This document shows positions 1-7,739 of a DNA stretch of 60,573 bases, piece after piece; the stretch's first letter is position 1; each line of letters starts with the position of its first letter. Below the pieces are notes generated by a model. That model saw only the letters and a program-made list of their open reading frames with translations. It was not told where the DNA came from and did not search any database. Source of the DNA: Oscillospiraceae bacterium (lineage in GTDB: Bacteria; Bacillota; Clostridia; Oscillospirales; Oscillospiraceae); contig JAEDIZ010000002.1 of the NCBI GenBank assembly GCA_016296635.1, positions 1 to 60,573 on the forward strand, read 5' to 3'. Both the position numbers and the translations under genes were made by a program.

Positions 1-101
1 AGAAAAGCAGGAGAGAACACTGAAAAATATTCGATTTTTGATTTTGAAAACCCTTATATATGGGGGATTTCCGGCGGACGAAACGACCAAGTCGCCGTAA
101 A

Positions 102-142
102 ATTTCGAGTCAGGACCGTTATAACCACTTCGATACCACTCC
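102..142 (-). pseudogene. tRNA-Ser(CGA) 5'-half remnant
   Basis: Read on the minus strand from 142, the sequence begins GGAGTGGTATCGAAGTGG and runs through a D-arm-like segment to an anticodon loop CTCGAAA (anticodon CGA at 107-105). This matches the layout of bacterial tRNA-Ser. After the anticodon loop the expected 3' stem, long variable arm, TTCGA arm and acceptor strand are missing; unrelated sequence follows to the window edge. A well-placed promoter lies just upstream. It is either a decayed or truncated tRNA gene, or a tRNA interrupted by an intron or element whose far end lies beyond position 1. Confidence 0.5.
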
Positions 143-165
143 GTATTCTGCTTTTCAGCGTCTGT

Positions 166-194
166 ATTATATCAGCCGCCGGATGTAAAATCAA
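166..194 (-). promoter_or_regulatory. promoter of the tRNA-Ser remnant
   Basis: On the minus strand TTGATT (194-189) and a perfect TATAAT (171-166) are 17 bp apart. The predicted start, near 159, is about 17 nt before the tRNA-like 5' end, a usual distance for a tRNA leader. Confidence 0.6.
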
Positions 195-335
195 GCGGAT
201 TTTCCGACATCTCATGCAACGAATTGATTTCGCATACAAAATGTTGACCGTCTCTCTTTTTTGTAAAATGTGCATATTTTGTTGTGCTTATCTTCGGCAT
301 AATAAATAAAGATAGGTATCTACGGTATTTTTCTG

Positions 336-364
336 TTGACTTTAGTACGGGAAAGTATGATAAT
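336..364 (+). promoter_or_regulatory. promoter of the sodium:solute symporter gene
   Basis: TTGACT (336-341) and GATAAT (359-364) are separated by 17 bp, about 50 nt before the start codon. This is the only good sigma-A-like match in the AT-rich stretch before the gene. Confidence 0.55.
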
Positions 365-371
365 AAATATG

Positions 372-389
372 AACTATTTATGAATAGTT
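372..389. promoter_or_regulatory. inverted repeat at the symporter transcription start
   Basis: AACTATT-TATG-AATAGTT is a perfect 7-bp inverted repeat that begins about 8 nt after the -10 box, overlapping the expected start of the transcript. It could be a repressor operator or a short 5'UTR hairpin; no regulator is assigned. Confidence 0.35.
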
Positions 390-414
390 TATATTTAAGA
401 AGAGGAGATATACT

Positions 415-1899
415 ATGGAAGTTCAAGTAATTCCGCTTATTATTGTGGTCACGTATCTGGTCGCAATGCTGGTTGTCGGTGCACTCGTCAGCAAGCTGCA
501 GATCAAGAACGCAAAAGACTATGTGGTAGCTGGCCGTAGAATGGGCCTGTTCATGGTTGCATTCTCCCTGTCTGCCAACAACATCGGCGGCGGCTGCACC
601 ACCGGCCTTGCTCAGAAAGCCTTCGGCAACTGGGGTATGTCAGCCTGCTGGTATGTCTTAGCCTGCTCGATCGCCATGATCCCGCTTGCTTACTTCGCTC
701 CGAAGATCCGCAAGACCATGGCTGTCACCATTCCTGAAGTTGTCGGCCGCCGTTTCGGCAAGTTCGCTTCCAACTTCACTGCAATCCTCAGCGTCCTTTC
801 TCTGTTCTGCCTGACTTCTTCGCAGATCGCAGCATCCGGCGGCGTTATCAATGCGCTGATCCCCTCCATTCCTCTGAATGTCTGCCTGATCTTCGCCGGT
901 ATCGTCATCATCCTTTACACCACCATGGGCGGCATGATCGCTGACCAGATCTCTGACCTGGTTCAGTTTATCATCATCATTGTCGGCCTGGCAATCGCTA
1001 CCCCCATCGTCCTCAACAAGGCCGGCGGCTGGGGTGCCATCGCTGCCAAGCTGCCCGGTGAGAAGCTCGACTTCACGGCCATCGGCTGGGCTTCTATCAT
1101 CGGCTACATCCTGAACTTCTTCTGCACCTTCCTTGCAGGCCCCGAAATGGTTTCCCGTTTCGAAACGGCAAAGGACGAAAAGACCGCACAGCGTGCAGCT
1201 TTCGTTTCCGCAATCCTGATGGCTGCAATGTCCATCTTCCCGACCCTGCTGGGTCTGGCTGCCTTTGCTTTGAAGGATCAGCTCCCCGCTCTGGCAGAGA
1301 ACGGCTCCAACGCAATGATGGTTGTCACCGGCGCATTCGCTCCCGGTCTTGTCACCGGCCTGATCTCCGCTGCGATCATCTGCGCTACCATGTCCTCCGC
1401 TGACTCCAACCTGCTCTGCATGTCCACCATGATCATGAATGACCTCTATACGGGTCTCGGCGGTAAGAAGGAACTCTCCGACAAGCAGATGATCTTCTGG
1501 ACCCGTGCCTGCAACGTCATCGCTGCAGTCATCGCCATGATCATCTCCCTGGCCGGTGTTTCCATCGTCACCATGAACACCTTCGCATTCGGCATCCGCT
1601 GCGCCGGTCCGTTCGCTGCTTACGGCCTCGGCATGGCTGTTCCGAAGGCTACCAGAAACTCCGGTATCTGGTCCATCGTCACCGGTACTGTTGCATTCGT
1701 TGCATGGCAGCTCATCGGTAAGGGCGCAACCATCCTGTTTATGATGCCCGTTGTTTTCGGCGCAATCGTCAGCGTTGCTACCTTCTACATCATCAACCTG
1801 ATCGAGTGGAAGAAGGGCGTTGCTCCCGCTCCTTCCGCATTCCTCTCCGACGAAGAGGTCGCGAAGAAGATCGCTGAAGAATCCGCTTCCAGAAACTAA
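415..1899 (+). CDS. sodium:solute symporter (SSS family)
   Basis: A 494-aa integral membrane protein with about 13 hydrophobic segments along its length. The N-terminal region has the SSS-type sequence around DYVVAGRRMG followed by a Gly-rich stretch (NNIGGGCTTG, about residues 55-64), and AGPEMVSRFETAKD in the middle is also typical of Na+-coupled SSS carriers. The start is supported by AGAGGAG at 401-407. The substrate cannot be read from the sequence. Its position next to, and convergent with, the citrate-lyase-type operon suggests it may import that pathway's organic acid, which is inference. It has its own promoter and a strong terminator. Confidence 0.85.
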   Translation: MEVQVIPLIIVVTYLVAMLVVGALVSKLQIKNAKDYVVAGRRMGLFMVAFSLSANNIGGGCTTGLAQKAFGNWGMSACWYVLACSIAMIPLAYFAPKIRKTMAVTIPEVVGRRFGKFASNFTAILSVLSLFCLTSSQIAASGGVINALIPSIPLNVCLIFAGIVIILYTTMGGMIADQISDLVQFIIIIVGLAIATPIVLNKAGGWGAIAAKLPGEKLDFTAIGWASIIGYILNFFCTFLAGPEMVSRFETAKDEKTAQRAAFVSAILMAAMSIFPTLLGLAAFALKDQLPALAENGSNAMMVVTGAFAPGLVTGLISAAIICATMSSADSNLLCMSTMIMNDLYTGLGGKKELSDKQMIFWTRACNVIAAVIAMIISLAGVSIVTMNTFAFGIRCAGPFAAYGLGMAVPKATRNSGIWSIVTGTVAFVAWQLIGKGATILFMMPVVFGAIVSVATFYIINLIEWKKGVAPAPSAFLSDEEVAKKIAEESASRN

Positions 1900-1911
1900 T
1901 CATTCACACAT

Positions 1912-1946
1912 AAAGAAAAGGTCGGGTTTTACCCGGCCTTTTCTTT
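1912..1946. terminator. bidirectional intrinsic terminator after the symporter gene
   Basis: AAAGAAAAGG and CCTTTTCTTT pair around a GC-rich core (TCGGGT/ACCCGG) with a 3-nt loop. A-rich on the left and T-rich on the right, it can end transcription from either side, which suits the convergent gene order. Confidence 0.8.
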
Positions 1947-1959
1947 GCGCAAAAATAAA

Positions 1960-1989
1960 CCCTGCTGTCCGAAAATACAGACAGCAGGG
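1960..1989 (-). terminator. terminator of the carboxylate operon
   Basis: CCCTGCTGTC (1960-1969) pairs perfectly with GACAGCAGGG (1980-1989). On the minus strand a T-rich run follows the hairpin (1959-1951). It lies just after the etfA stop codon and closes the roughly 12.4-kb operon. Confidence 0.75.
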
Positions 1990-1995
1990 ATGTTT

Positions 1996-3180
1996 TTATG
2001 CTTCCGTCTTGCGTTGGCGGATCATTTCCTGCACGACTTCCATGCAGTCGCCGACGATCTTGTAATGTGCCACAGAGAAAATGGGCGCATCGGGATCAGA
2101 GTTGATGGCGATGATCTTCTTCGCGCCGGAGATGCCGGCCAGATGCTGGATCGCACCGGATACGCCGCAGAGGATGAGAAGATCGGGTGCAACTGTGCAG
2201 CCGGTCTGACCGACCTGGTGGCTGTATTCGCTCCAGCCCATATCCACGAGGGGTCTCGAAACACCCAGCGAACCGCCCAGAAGATCTGCCAGTTCCTTGA
2301 CGAGCTTCAGATTCTTTTTGGAGCCGACGCCGCGGCCTGCATCCACGATGATCTTCGCGTCCTTGATGCTCTCGGTCTTCGCCGCCTTCACAGCCTCCAG
2401 CAGCTCTACGCCGGAGAAAGGAGCAGCGGGCGCGGCGTCCTTACGGACGGTGCCGGTTCTGCTTTCGTCTGCTTCCAGAGCCTGCATGACGCCGGGACGA
2501 ACCGTTGCCATCTGCGGGCGGTTGTTGGGACAGACGATGGTGGCCATCAGATTGCCGCCGAAGGCGGGTCTGGTCTGCCGCAGGAGTTTCGTTTCCGCGT
2601 CAATTTCCAGCACGGTGCAGTCTGCCGTCAGACCAGTGTGCAGTCTTGCCGCTACACGCGGGGCAAGGCTTCTTCCGAACATGGTGGCGCCGAAGAGCAG
2701 GATTTCCGGCTTTTCACGCTGCACGAGGGAAACGATGGCGGAGCTCAAGGGCTCCTCCAAAGCGTCCTTGTAAACGGGATCGTCGCAGAGAATGACTTCG
2801 TCCGCACCGTGGGCGATGAGGGAAGCGGCGTGCTTTTCCGTTTCAAAGCCCACCACAACGGCGCAGAGCTTGACACCCAGTGCATCCGCCAGCGTTCTGC
2901 CCTTGCCGAGCAGCTCAAAAGCTACGGGAAGAGGGCCTTCTTCGGAAAGCTCCGCGAACACAAATACGCCGTGATAATCGGCAAGGGAAACGCCTGCTTC
3001 GTCCTTTTCAAGGGAAATGGCATCAAATTTGCAGCTGTCCTTGCACATGCCGCACATGATGCACTTGGCCTCATCTACGGATGCCTTTTTGTTTTCTACC
3101 TTCAAAGCGCCGGCGGCACAGACCTTGACGCAGCGGCCGCAGCCCTTGCAAAGCTCTAAATCAATTTTCAGTCCGCTCAT
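1996..3180 (-). CDS. etfA: electron transfer flavoprotein alpha subunit with N-terminal 2x[4Fe-4S] ferredoxin domain
   Basis: A 394-aa protein. Residues 1-60 form a bacterial ferredoxin domain with two Cys clusters (C11/C14/C17/C21 and C40/C43/C46/C50). The rest is EtfA/FixB: an N-terminal nucleotide-fold domain and a C-terminal FAD domain with GRGVGSKKN, SRPLVDMGW, HQVGQTG and IAINSDPDAP motifs. Ferredoxin-fused EtfA proteins occur in anaerobes where Etf takes electrons from a flavin dehydrogenase and passes them to NAD or ferredoxin. It sits 3 nt after etfB and next to an FAD-linked hydroxyacid dehydrogenase, the same order as Etf-coupled lactate dehydrogenase systems of acetogens. Electron confurcation is inferred from this context. 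Confidence 0.9.
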   Translation of the reverse strand: MSGLKIDLELCKGCGRCVKVCAAGALKVENKKASVDEAKCIMCGMCKDSCKFDAISLEKDEAGVSLADYHGVFVFAELSEEGPLPVAFELLGKGRTLADALGVKLCAVVVGFETEKHAASLIAHGADEVILCDDPVYKDALEEPLSSAIVSLVQREKPEILLFGATMFGRSLAPRVAARLHTGLTADCTVLEIDAETKLLRQTRPAFGGNLMATIVCPNNRPQMATVRPGVMQALEADESRTGTVRKDAAPAAPFSGVELLEAVKAAKTESIKDAKIIVDAGRGVGSKKNLKLVKELADLLGGSLGVSRPLVDMGWSEYSHQVGQTGCTVAPDLLILCGVSGAIQHLAGISGAKKIIAINSDPDAPIFSVAHYKIVGDCMEVVQEMIRQRKTEA

Positions 3181-3183
3181 GGT

Positions 3184-3963
3184 TTATGCCTCCTCCTTGA
3201 AGATTTTAAGAATCTGCGCTGCCTGCTCCGAAGCACTTCCAGTGATGGGCTGCGCTTCGCGCTTGCCGTCCGGGGTAAAGGTCTTAACGACCTGCGTGGG
3301 AGAGCCGGCAAAGCCCGTGCGGGAGGTATCGGCCTTGGCCTCAGCCGCATTGAATACGGTAAAGGGCGCGTTCAGGCTAAAACGGATGCCGGAGATGGTG
3401 GGAAGACGCGGCATCACGATGTCCTTCTGCACGGTCAGCAGCGCGGGCAGCTGCACCTTCAGCACACGGCTGCCGGTTTCGGTTGCCTTGCGGACAACGA
3501 AGTATTCCTCGTTTGCTTCCAGAATCTCACTGACATCGGTTACATGATGGATGCCGAGATTTTCTGCCAGCTCCGGGCCGATCTGTGCGGTATCGCCGTC
3601 CACGGCCATCTTGCCGCAGAGGATCAGATCTGCACCGCCCATGGCCTTGACGCCGAGGGAGAGCGCATAGGAGGTGGCGAGGGTATCCGCACCGGCAAAG
3701 GCACGGTCGGAAAGCAGGCAGGCAGCATCTGCGCCGCGGCTTTCCGTGTCGCGGAGCAGACGCTCCGTGGCGGGAATACCCATGCTGAGGGCGGTGACGG
3801 TGCCGCCAAGCTTTTCTTTAAGCTGCACGGCCAGCTCCACCGCATAATTATCAAAGGGGTTGATGACGGACTGACGGCCGTCGCGGATGATGGCGTGGGT
3901 CTCCGGGTCGAGGCGCACCTCATTGGTGCTGGGGACCTGCTTGATACAAACGACTATTTTCAT
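3184..3963 (-). CDS. etfB: electron transfer flavoprotein beta subunit
   Basis: A 259-aa EtfB/FixA protein starting MKIVVCIKQVPSTNEVRLDP, the family's hallmark N-terminus, followed by NPFDNYAVELA and ADLILCGKMAVDGDTAQIGP, the adenine-nucleotide-binding region. The length is normal for the family. Its start overlaps the stop of the upstream FAD dehydrogenase gene by 4 nt (ATGA), indicating translational coupling, and etfA follows after 3 nt. It forms the heterodimeric Etf with EtfA and serves as electron partner of the adjacent dehydrogenase. Confidence 0.92.
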   Translation of the reverse strand: MKIVVCIKQVPSTNEVRLDPETHAIIRDGRQSVINPFDNYAVELAVQLKEKLGGTVTALSMGIPATERLLRDTESRGADAACLLSDRAFAGADTLATSYALSLGVKAMGGADLILCGKMAVDGDTAQIGPELAENLGIHHVTDVSEILEANEEYFVVRKATETGSRVLKVQLPALLTVQKDIVMPRLPTISGIRFSLNAPFTVFNAAEAKADTSRTGFAGSPTQVVKTFTPDGKREAQPITGSASEQAAQILKIFKEEA

Positions 3964-5546
3964 GCCTGCGCCTCCTCATAGGGTGTAAAGAGGTTGCCGG
4001 TGCCGAGCAGACCCTTCGGGTCAAAGACGGCTTTCATCTTTGCCATTTCGGCAATATGCGCTTCGCCGTACATGATGGTAAGAAAATCCGCTTTCAGCTT
4101 GCCGACACCGTGCTCGGCGGAAACGGCACCGCCCATGCGGGTGACCTCGGCAGCCCATTTTTTGAACAGCTCCTTGCCGGTGCGGTATTCCTCGCCGTTG
4201 CGCGGCAGGATGTTGACATGCAGGTGGTTGTTGCCGATGTGACCGAACTTTGCCGATTCCAGACCCAGCTCCTTGAGCGTGCTGTCATACATGGCCACGA
4301 TCTGCGCCAGATACTGATCCGGTACGGACATATCGGAGCCGAGCTTCGTGATGACCGGGTCGATCTTTTTTCGGCGGTCGATGAGCATGTTGACGCTTTC
4401 GGGAATGGCATGGCGGAAGAAATAAAGTCTGTCGCGGTCAACGCCATTGCGGGCAACCCAGGTGTCGTCTTCACAGCCGCCGCAGGCCGTCATGGCCTCG
4501 CCGATCTTGAACAGACGATCCAGCGCTTCGTCTTCGGTGTTGCAGTGAATCTCCGTGTAGACTGCACAGTTATATTCCTGCGGCACGGCGGGCAGCTGCG
4601 CGAAAGCGGTGTTGTTGGCCTTCTGCTGCCGCAGAAGCTCCAGCGCATCGCCGTTAAAGAATTCCATGGATGCCAACTTGTCCACATTCTCACGGAGCAT
4701 GGGAACAAAGCGGATGGCGGAATCCTGCTGTTTGAAGAAGCAGGTGACGCCCCAGACGAGATTCGGCATGGGGATGAGGGACAGCTCCACCGCGGTGGTC
4801 ACGCCCAGTGTGCCGTCGGAGCCGATGAAAAGGTCGATGGCATCCATATCGTCGGCAATAAAGTAGCCAGAGGCGTTCTTCGTTTTGGGAAGCTGATAGG
4901 TGGGAAGTGCGAAGGTGAAGGTCTTGCCGCTTTCAGTGGTGAGGGTCATGGTGCGGCCCTTTGCAAAGACCTCGCCGCGCTTCAATGCGATGACCTCGCC
5001 GTCACGCAGCACCACGCGGATGGCGCTGACATGGCCTCTGGTGGGGCCGTAAAGATAGCTGCGGGCGCCGGAGGCGTTGCAGGCCACGATGCCGCCGATG
5101 GAGGCGGAGCCTTCCGTGGGGTCGGGAGTCAGCAGCTGTTCGGGCGCATCGAGGAAGGCACGGAACGCCTTTTGAGATGCTTCGTCCCAGTCTGCGGTTT
5201 CAAACTTCTTGCTTTCGATCTGCTTTTTCAGCTGCGAGAGGATCACGCCGGGCTGCGCGGTCACATAGAAGCGGCCGTTTTCGTCCTGCCGCATGCCGAG
5301 TACGCGATCCATTTTCATCATGTTCATCACATGACCGCCGTGGGGAACGGCGGCAGCGGCCAGACCCGTGCGCGCACCCTGCACCGTGATGCGGTGTCCG
5401 GCTGCGTATTCCGCACGCAGGATTTCACGGACATCCTCCTCCGTTTTCGGGAAGGAGATGCTTTCCGCGGTGCCGACGCTGCGGGATTCATCACGCAGAT
5501 ATTCCGCGTAGTCATCGCACATGGTGCGAATCTGTTCTGTTGCCAT
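3960..5546 (-). CDS. FAD-linked 2-hydroxyacid dehydrogenase (GlcD/D-lactate dehydrogenase family)
   Basis: A 528-aa protein of the FAD-binding PCMH/GlcD family. The N-terminal half carries the flavin-binding region (VQGARTGLAAAAVPHGG, then DPTEGSASIGGIVACNASG and IGSDGTLGV). The C-terminal FAD-oxidase domain ends with the conserved FGHIGNNHLHVN and SAEHGVGKLK motifs. It oxidises a 2-hydroxy acid to the 2-oxo acid. Direct linkage to etfB/etfA implies electrons leave through Etf. A clear AGGAGG precedes the start. Lactate, 2-hydroxyglutarate, malate and similar acids are all possible substrates; the surrounding citrate-lyase-type genes favour one arising in tri- or dicarboxylate breakdown. Confidence 0.88.
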   Translation of the reverse strand: MATEQIRTMCDDYAEYLRDESRSVGTAESISFPKTEEDVREILRAEYAAGHRITVQGARTGLAAAAVPHGGHVMNMMKMDRVLGMRQDENGRFYVTAQPGVILSQLKKQIESKKFETADWDEASQKAFRAFLDAPEQLLTPDPTEGSASIGGIVACNASGARSYLYGPTRGHVSAIRVVLRDGEVIALKRGEVFAKGRTMTLTTESGKTFTFALPTYQLPKTKNASGYFIADDMDAIDLFIGSDGTLGVTTAVELSLIPMPNLVWGVTCFFKQQDSAIRFVPMLRENVDKLASMEFFNGDALELLRQQKANNTAFAQLPAVPQEYNCAVYTEIHCNTEDEALDRLFKIGEAMTACGGCEDDTWVARNGVDRDRLYFFRHAIPESVNMLIDRRKKIDPVITKLGSDMSVPDQYLAQIVAMYDSTLKELGLESAKFGHIGNNHLHVNILPRNGEEYRTGKELFKKWAAEVTRMGGAVSAEHGVGKLKADFLTIMYGEAHIAEMAKMKAVFDPKGLLGTGNLFTPYEEAQA

Positions 5547-5558
5547 TTGAAAGGCCTC

Positions 5559-6563
5559 CTAATGCGTTGAGGATTTCGTGCAGAACTGCACGGCTTTTTC
5601 CCAGTTGGCTTCGAGCCAGACGGCTGTTGTTTCCGGAACGAGGGATGCGGCAGCCGCGCGGTCATTTTCCGCGATATGCTTTCTGACGGCGGAAGCGCTG
5701 ATGGGATTGTCTTCCTGTTCTTTTCGCTCGAGAATGTGCAGCGCAATGCCGTACTGCGGCAGCAGCCGCTGCAGAGTTTCGTTGTAGACGGCGGTGGAAG
5801 CGGAGAGGGGCTCCGCGCCGACAAAGCGGTCGGTGACGCCGAGAGCGGGCGCGATATACTGCCCGAACAGAACGGCATCCATCTCGCTTTCCGCCAGACT
5901 CTTTGCCGCGTCGCGGACAAAGTAGGCGGGGAAGGTCATGGAGGAGATGACATAGCGCGAACCCGGCAGCACCGTGACCTGCGGCAGATCGGAAACGCCC
6001 TCGCGGATGAGGGCAAGGCGCACTTCAAAGGGGAATTCCGACCGGTCTTCCTCCACGGCCAGCACGATCACGCGCTCGCAAACCTCGCAGGCCTGCTCGA
6101 CAAGATAGCGGTGTCCCTTCGTAAAGGGGTTGGCGTTCATGACGATGCAGCCCGTGCGCTGCGGTTTTCGATAACCCTCCAGCGTTTTGCAGAACGCGCG
6201 GATGCCGCCGCTTCCCCATTCCAGCAAAACCGCTGCGGCTGTGGCGGCAACGGCTTTGAAGCCGAGGGCTTCAAACTGGGCGGCACTTTGCCGCTTGGCG
6301 ATCATATAGACGCAGTCGATGCCGCGACCGGATGTCTCGCGGATCAGCGCCGTTATGACCTTTGCGGCGAGATTTTCGCCCTGATACGCCGGGTCAACGG
6401 CGATCATCTGCAGCATATCGCCGACAAGTGCGCCCGTGGCGACCAGTTCATCCTGCGAATCCCAGATGCCGACCCGGTAATCCGCGCAGTCCACCGGGAA
6501 AAGACCGCATTTTTCCAAAAGCGGCCTTGCTTCCCGATAGGTAACAGTTCCTTCTGTAAACAT
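5559..6563 (-). CDS. citC: [citrate (pro-3S)-lyase] ligase
   Basis: A 334-aa protein. An N-terminal GNAT-like domain (about residues 10-120) is followed by a nucleotidyltransferase domain opened by NANPFTKGH (residues 143-151), the diagnostic CitC sequence, then FPFEVRLALI and SRYVISSMTFPAYF. CitC acetylates the thiol of the prosthetic group on the lyase acyl carrier protein using acetate and ATP, switching on citrate lyase. Length is typical. It is separated from citDEF by five genes rather than standing first in the cluster, an unusual order. Spacing to its neighbours is 12-16 nt, so it belongs to the same operon. Confidence 0.92.
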   Translation of the reverse strand: MFTEGTVTYREARPLLEKCGLFPVDCADYRVGIWDSQDELVATGALVGDMLQMIAVDPAYQGENLAAKVITALIRETSGRGIDCVYMIAKRQSAAQFEALGFKAVAATAAAVLLEWGSGGIRAFCKTLEGYRKPQRTGCIVMNANPFTKGHRYLVEQACEVCERVIVLAVEEDRSEFPFEVRLALIREGVSDLPQVTVLPGSRYVISSMTFPAYFVRDAAKSLAESEMDAVLFGQYIAPALGVTDRFVGAEPLSASTAVYNETLQRLLPQYGIALHILERKEQEDNPISASAVRKHIAENDRAAAASLVPETTAVWLEANWEKAVQFCTKSSTH

Positions 6564-6579
6564 TTTTTGCTCCTAACAA

Positions 6580-7704
6580 TCAGCTGCGGATCAGTTCCAT
6601 GGCTTCGCGCATGATGGGGCGATGCTCGGGCGGATGTTTGCCCCAGACGACCATCATGCTGTCCACGAGGCGCTCCATGTTTTCATCAGTGGTGTCGATG
6701 CCAAGTTCGCGCAATGTACGCGGCTGCTCCAGCGCATCGAGGAAGCGGTTAAAGTTCTTGCACTCATACTCGCTTCTGCCGTAGGAAACCATGGCGGCGC
6801 GGCAGCCGAGACCGACGATCTCGCCGTGCAGATAGCCCCAGCATTCCTCGGTGAATTCCTGCCGGACGGCGTAGTAAAGTGCGTGTGCAAAGGCGCAGCT
6901 CTTCAGACCGCGGTCAGCGGAGATGAGAGCCTTCTTGTTGTTGTAGTTGGCGGCAGCTGCCATGGCGGTGGTGGCGACGACGGCGAACACGCAGTCCTCG
7001 ACCTCCTGCGACAGCTCGTGATTCTTGACATCGCGGAAGGCCTTTTCGCCCTTGTTCAGGGTGATTTCGTTGGTCAGACCTGCCAGAATCTTGGAAGTGT
7101 ACATATCTGCCGCGGTGTTCATGAGACCGAAGGATTCCATCATCATGCCGGTCTCGATGTACTTGGCGAAGCAGTCTGCAATGCCGGAGGCAAAGAGCTT
7201 GGCCGGGGATTCGACCAGAATCTGCGTATCGACGATGGCACAGTCGATCTCGGTTTCGCGCCAGATACGGTCCTGCGGCTTGTGGTTGGGATGATACATG
7301 ACGCTCATGGCAGACCAGCAGTTGAAGGTCGCCGTGGAGGTCGGGCAGGTGATGATGGGAAGGCCGGTCTTGGTGGAGGTGGCCTTGGCCATATCCATGA
7401 CCTTGCCGCCGCCGACGCCGATGACAACATTGGGCTTTGCTTCCGGCACGACTTTGTCCGTCAGATAGGCCAGCGTTTCATAGGTGCAGTCTGTCAGCAG
7501 ATAGAACAGCTCAAAGCTGACGCCTGCTTCCGTGAGACTTTTTTCGATGCGCGCACCTGCCAAAGCCCATGCTTTTTTGCCGGTGACGATCAAGGCCTTG
7601 CCTGCACCCAGCATGACGGCTTCGCGGCCGATGATCTGTGTCGCGTTCGGTTCCTGAATGTAACGGCCGCAGCCGAATTTTTTCGGTTTGAATTCAGATG
7701 CCAT
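6580..7704 (-). CDS. iron-containing alcohol dehydrogenase family protein (GldA/hydroxycarboxylate dehydrogenase-like)
   Basis: A 374-aa protein of the group III / GldA-like dehydrogenase superfamily. The nucleotide-binding motif VIGVGGGKVMDMAKA and the following CPTSTATFNCWSAMSV are characteristic. The metal-binding region includes FASGIADCFAKYIE and YLHGEIVGLGC, supplying Asp and His ligands. Members reduce or oxidise hydroxy compounds with NAD(P)H; glycerol dehydrogenase and the 2-oxoacid-reducing YbdH/HcxA type are the closest known functions. In this operon a hydroxycarboxylate/oxocarboxylate pair is the natural guess. The start is backed by GAGGAAA upstream. Confidence 0.8.
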   Translation of the reverse strand: MASEFKPKKFGCGRYIQEPNATQIIGREAVMLGAGKALIVTGKKAWALAGARIEKSLTEAGVSFELFYLLTDCTYETLAYLTDKVVPEAKPNVVIGVGGGKVMDMAKATSTKTGLPIITCPTSTATFNCWSAMSVMYHPNHKPQDRIWRETEIDCAIVDTQILVESPAKLFASGIADCFAKYIETGMMMESFGLMNTAADMYTSKILAGLTNEITLNKGEKAFRDVKNHELSQEVEDCVFAVVATTAMAAAANYNNKKALISADRGLKSCAFAHALYYAVRQEFTEECWGYLHGEIVGLGCRAAMVSYGRSEYECKNFNRFLDALEQPRTLRELGIDTTDENMERLVDSMMVVWGKHPPEHRPIMREAMELIRS

Positions 7705-7739
7705 ATTATTTTTTCCTCATTTCAGTTTCAGAAGTAGAA

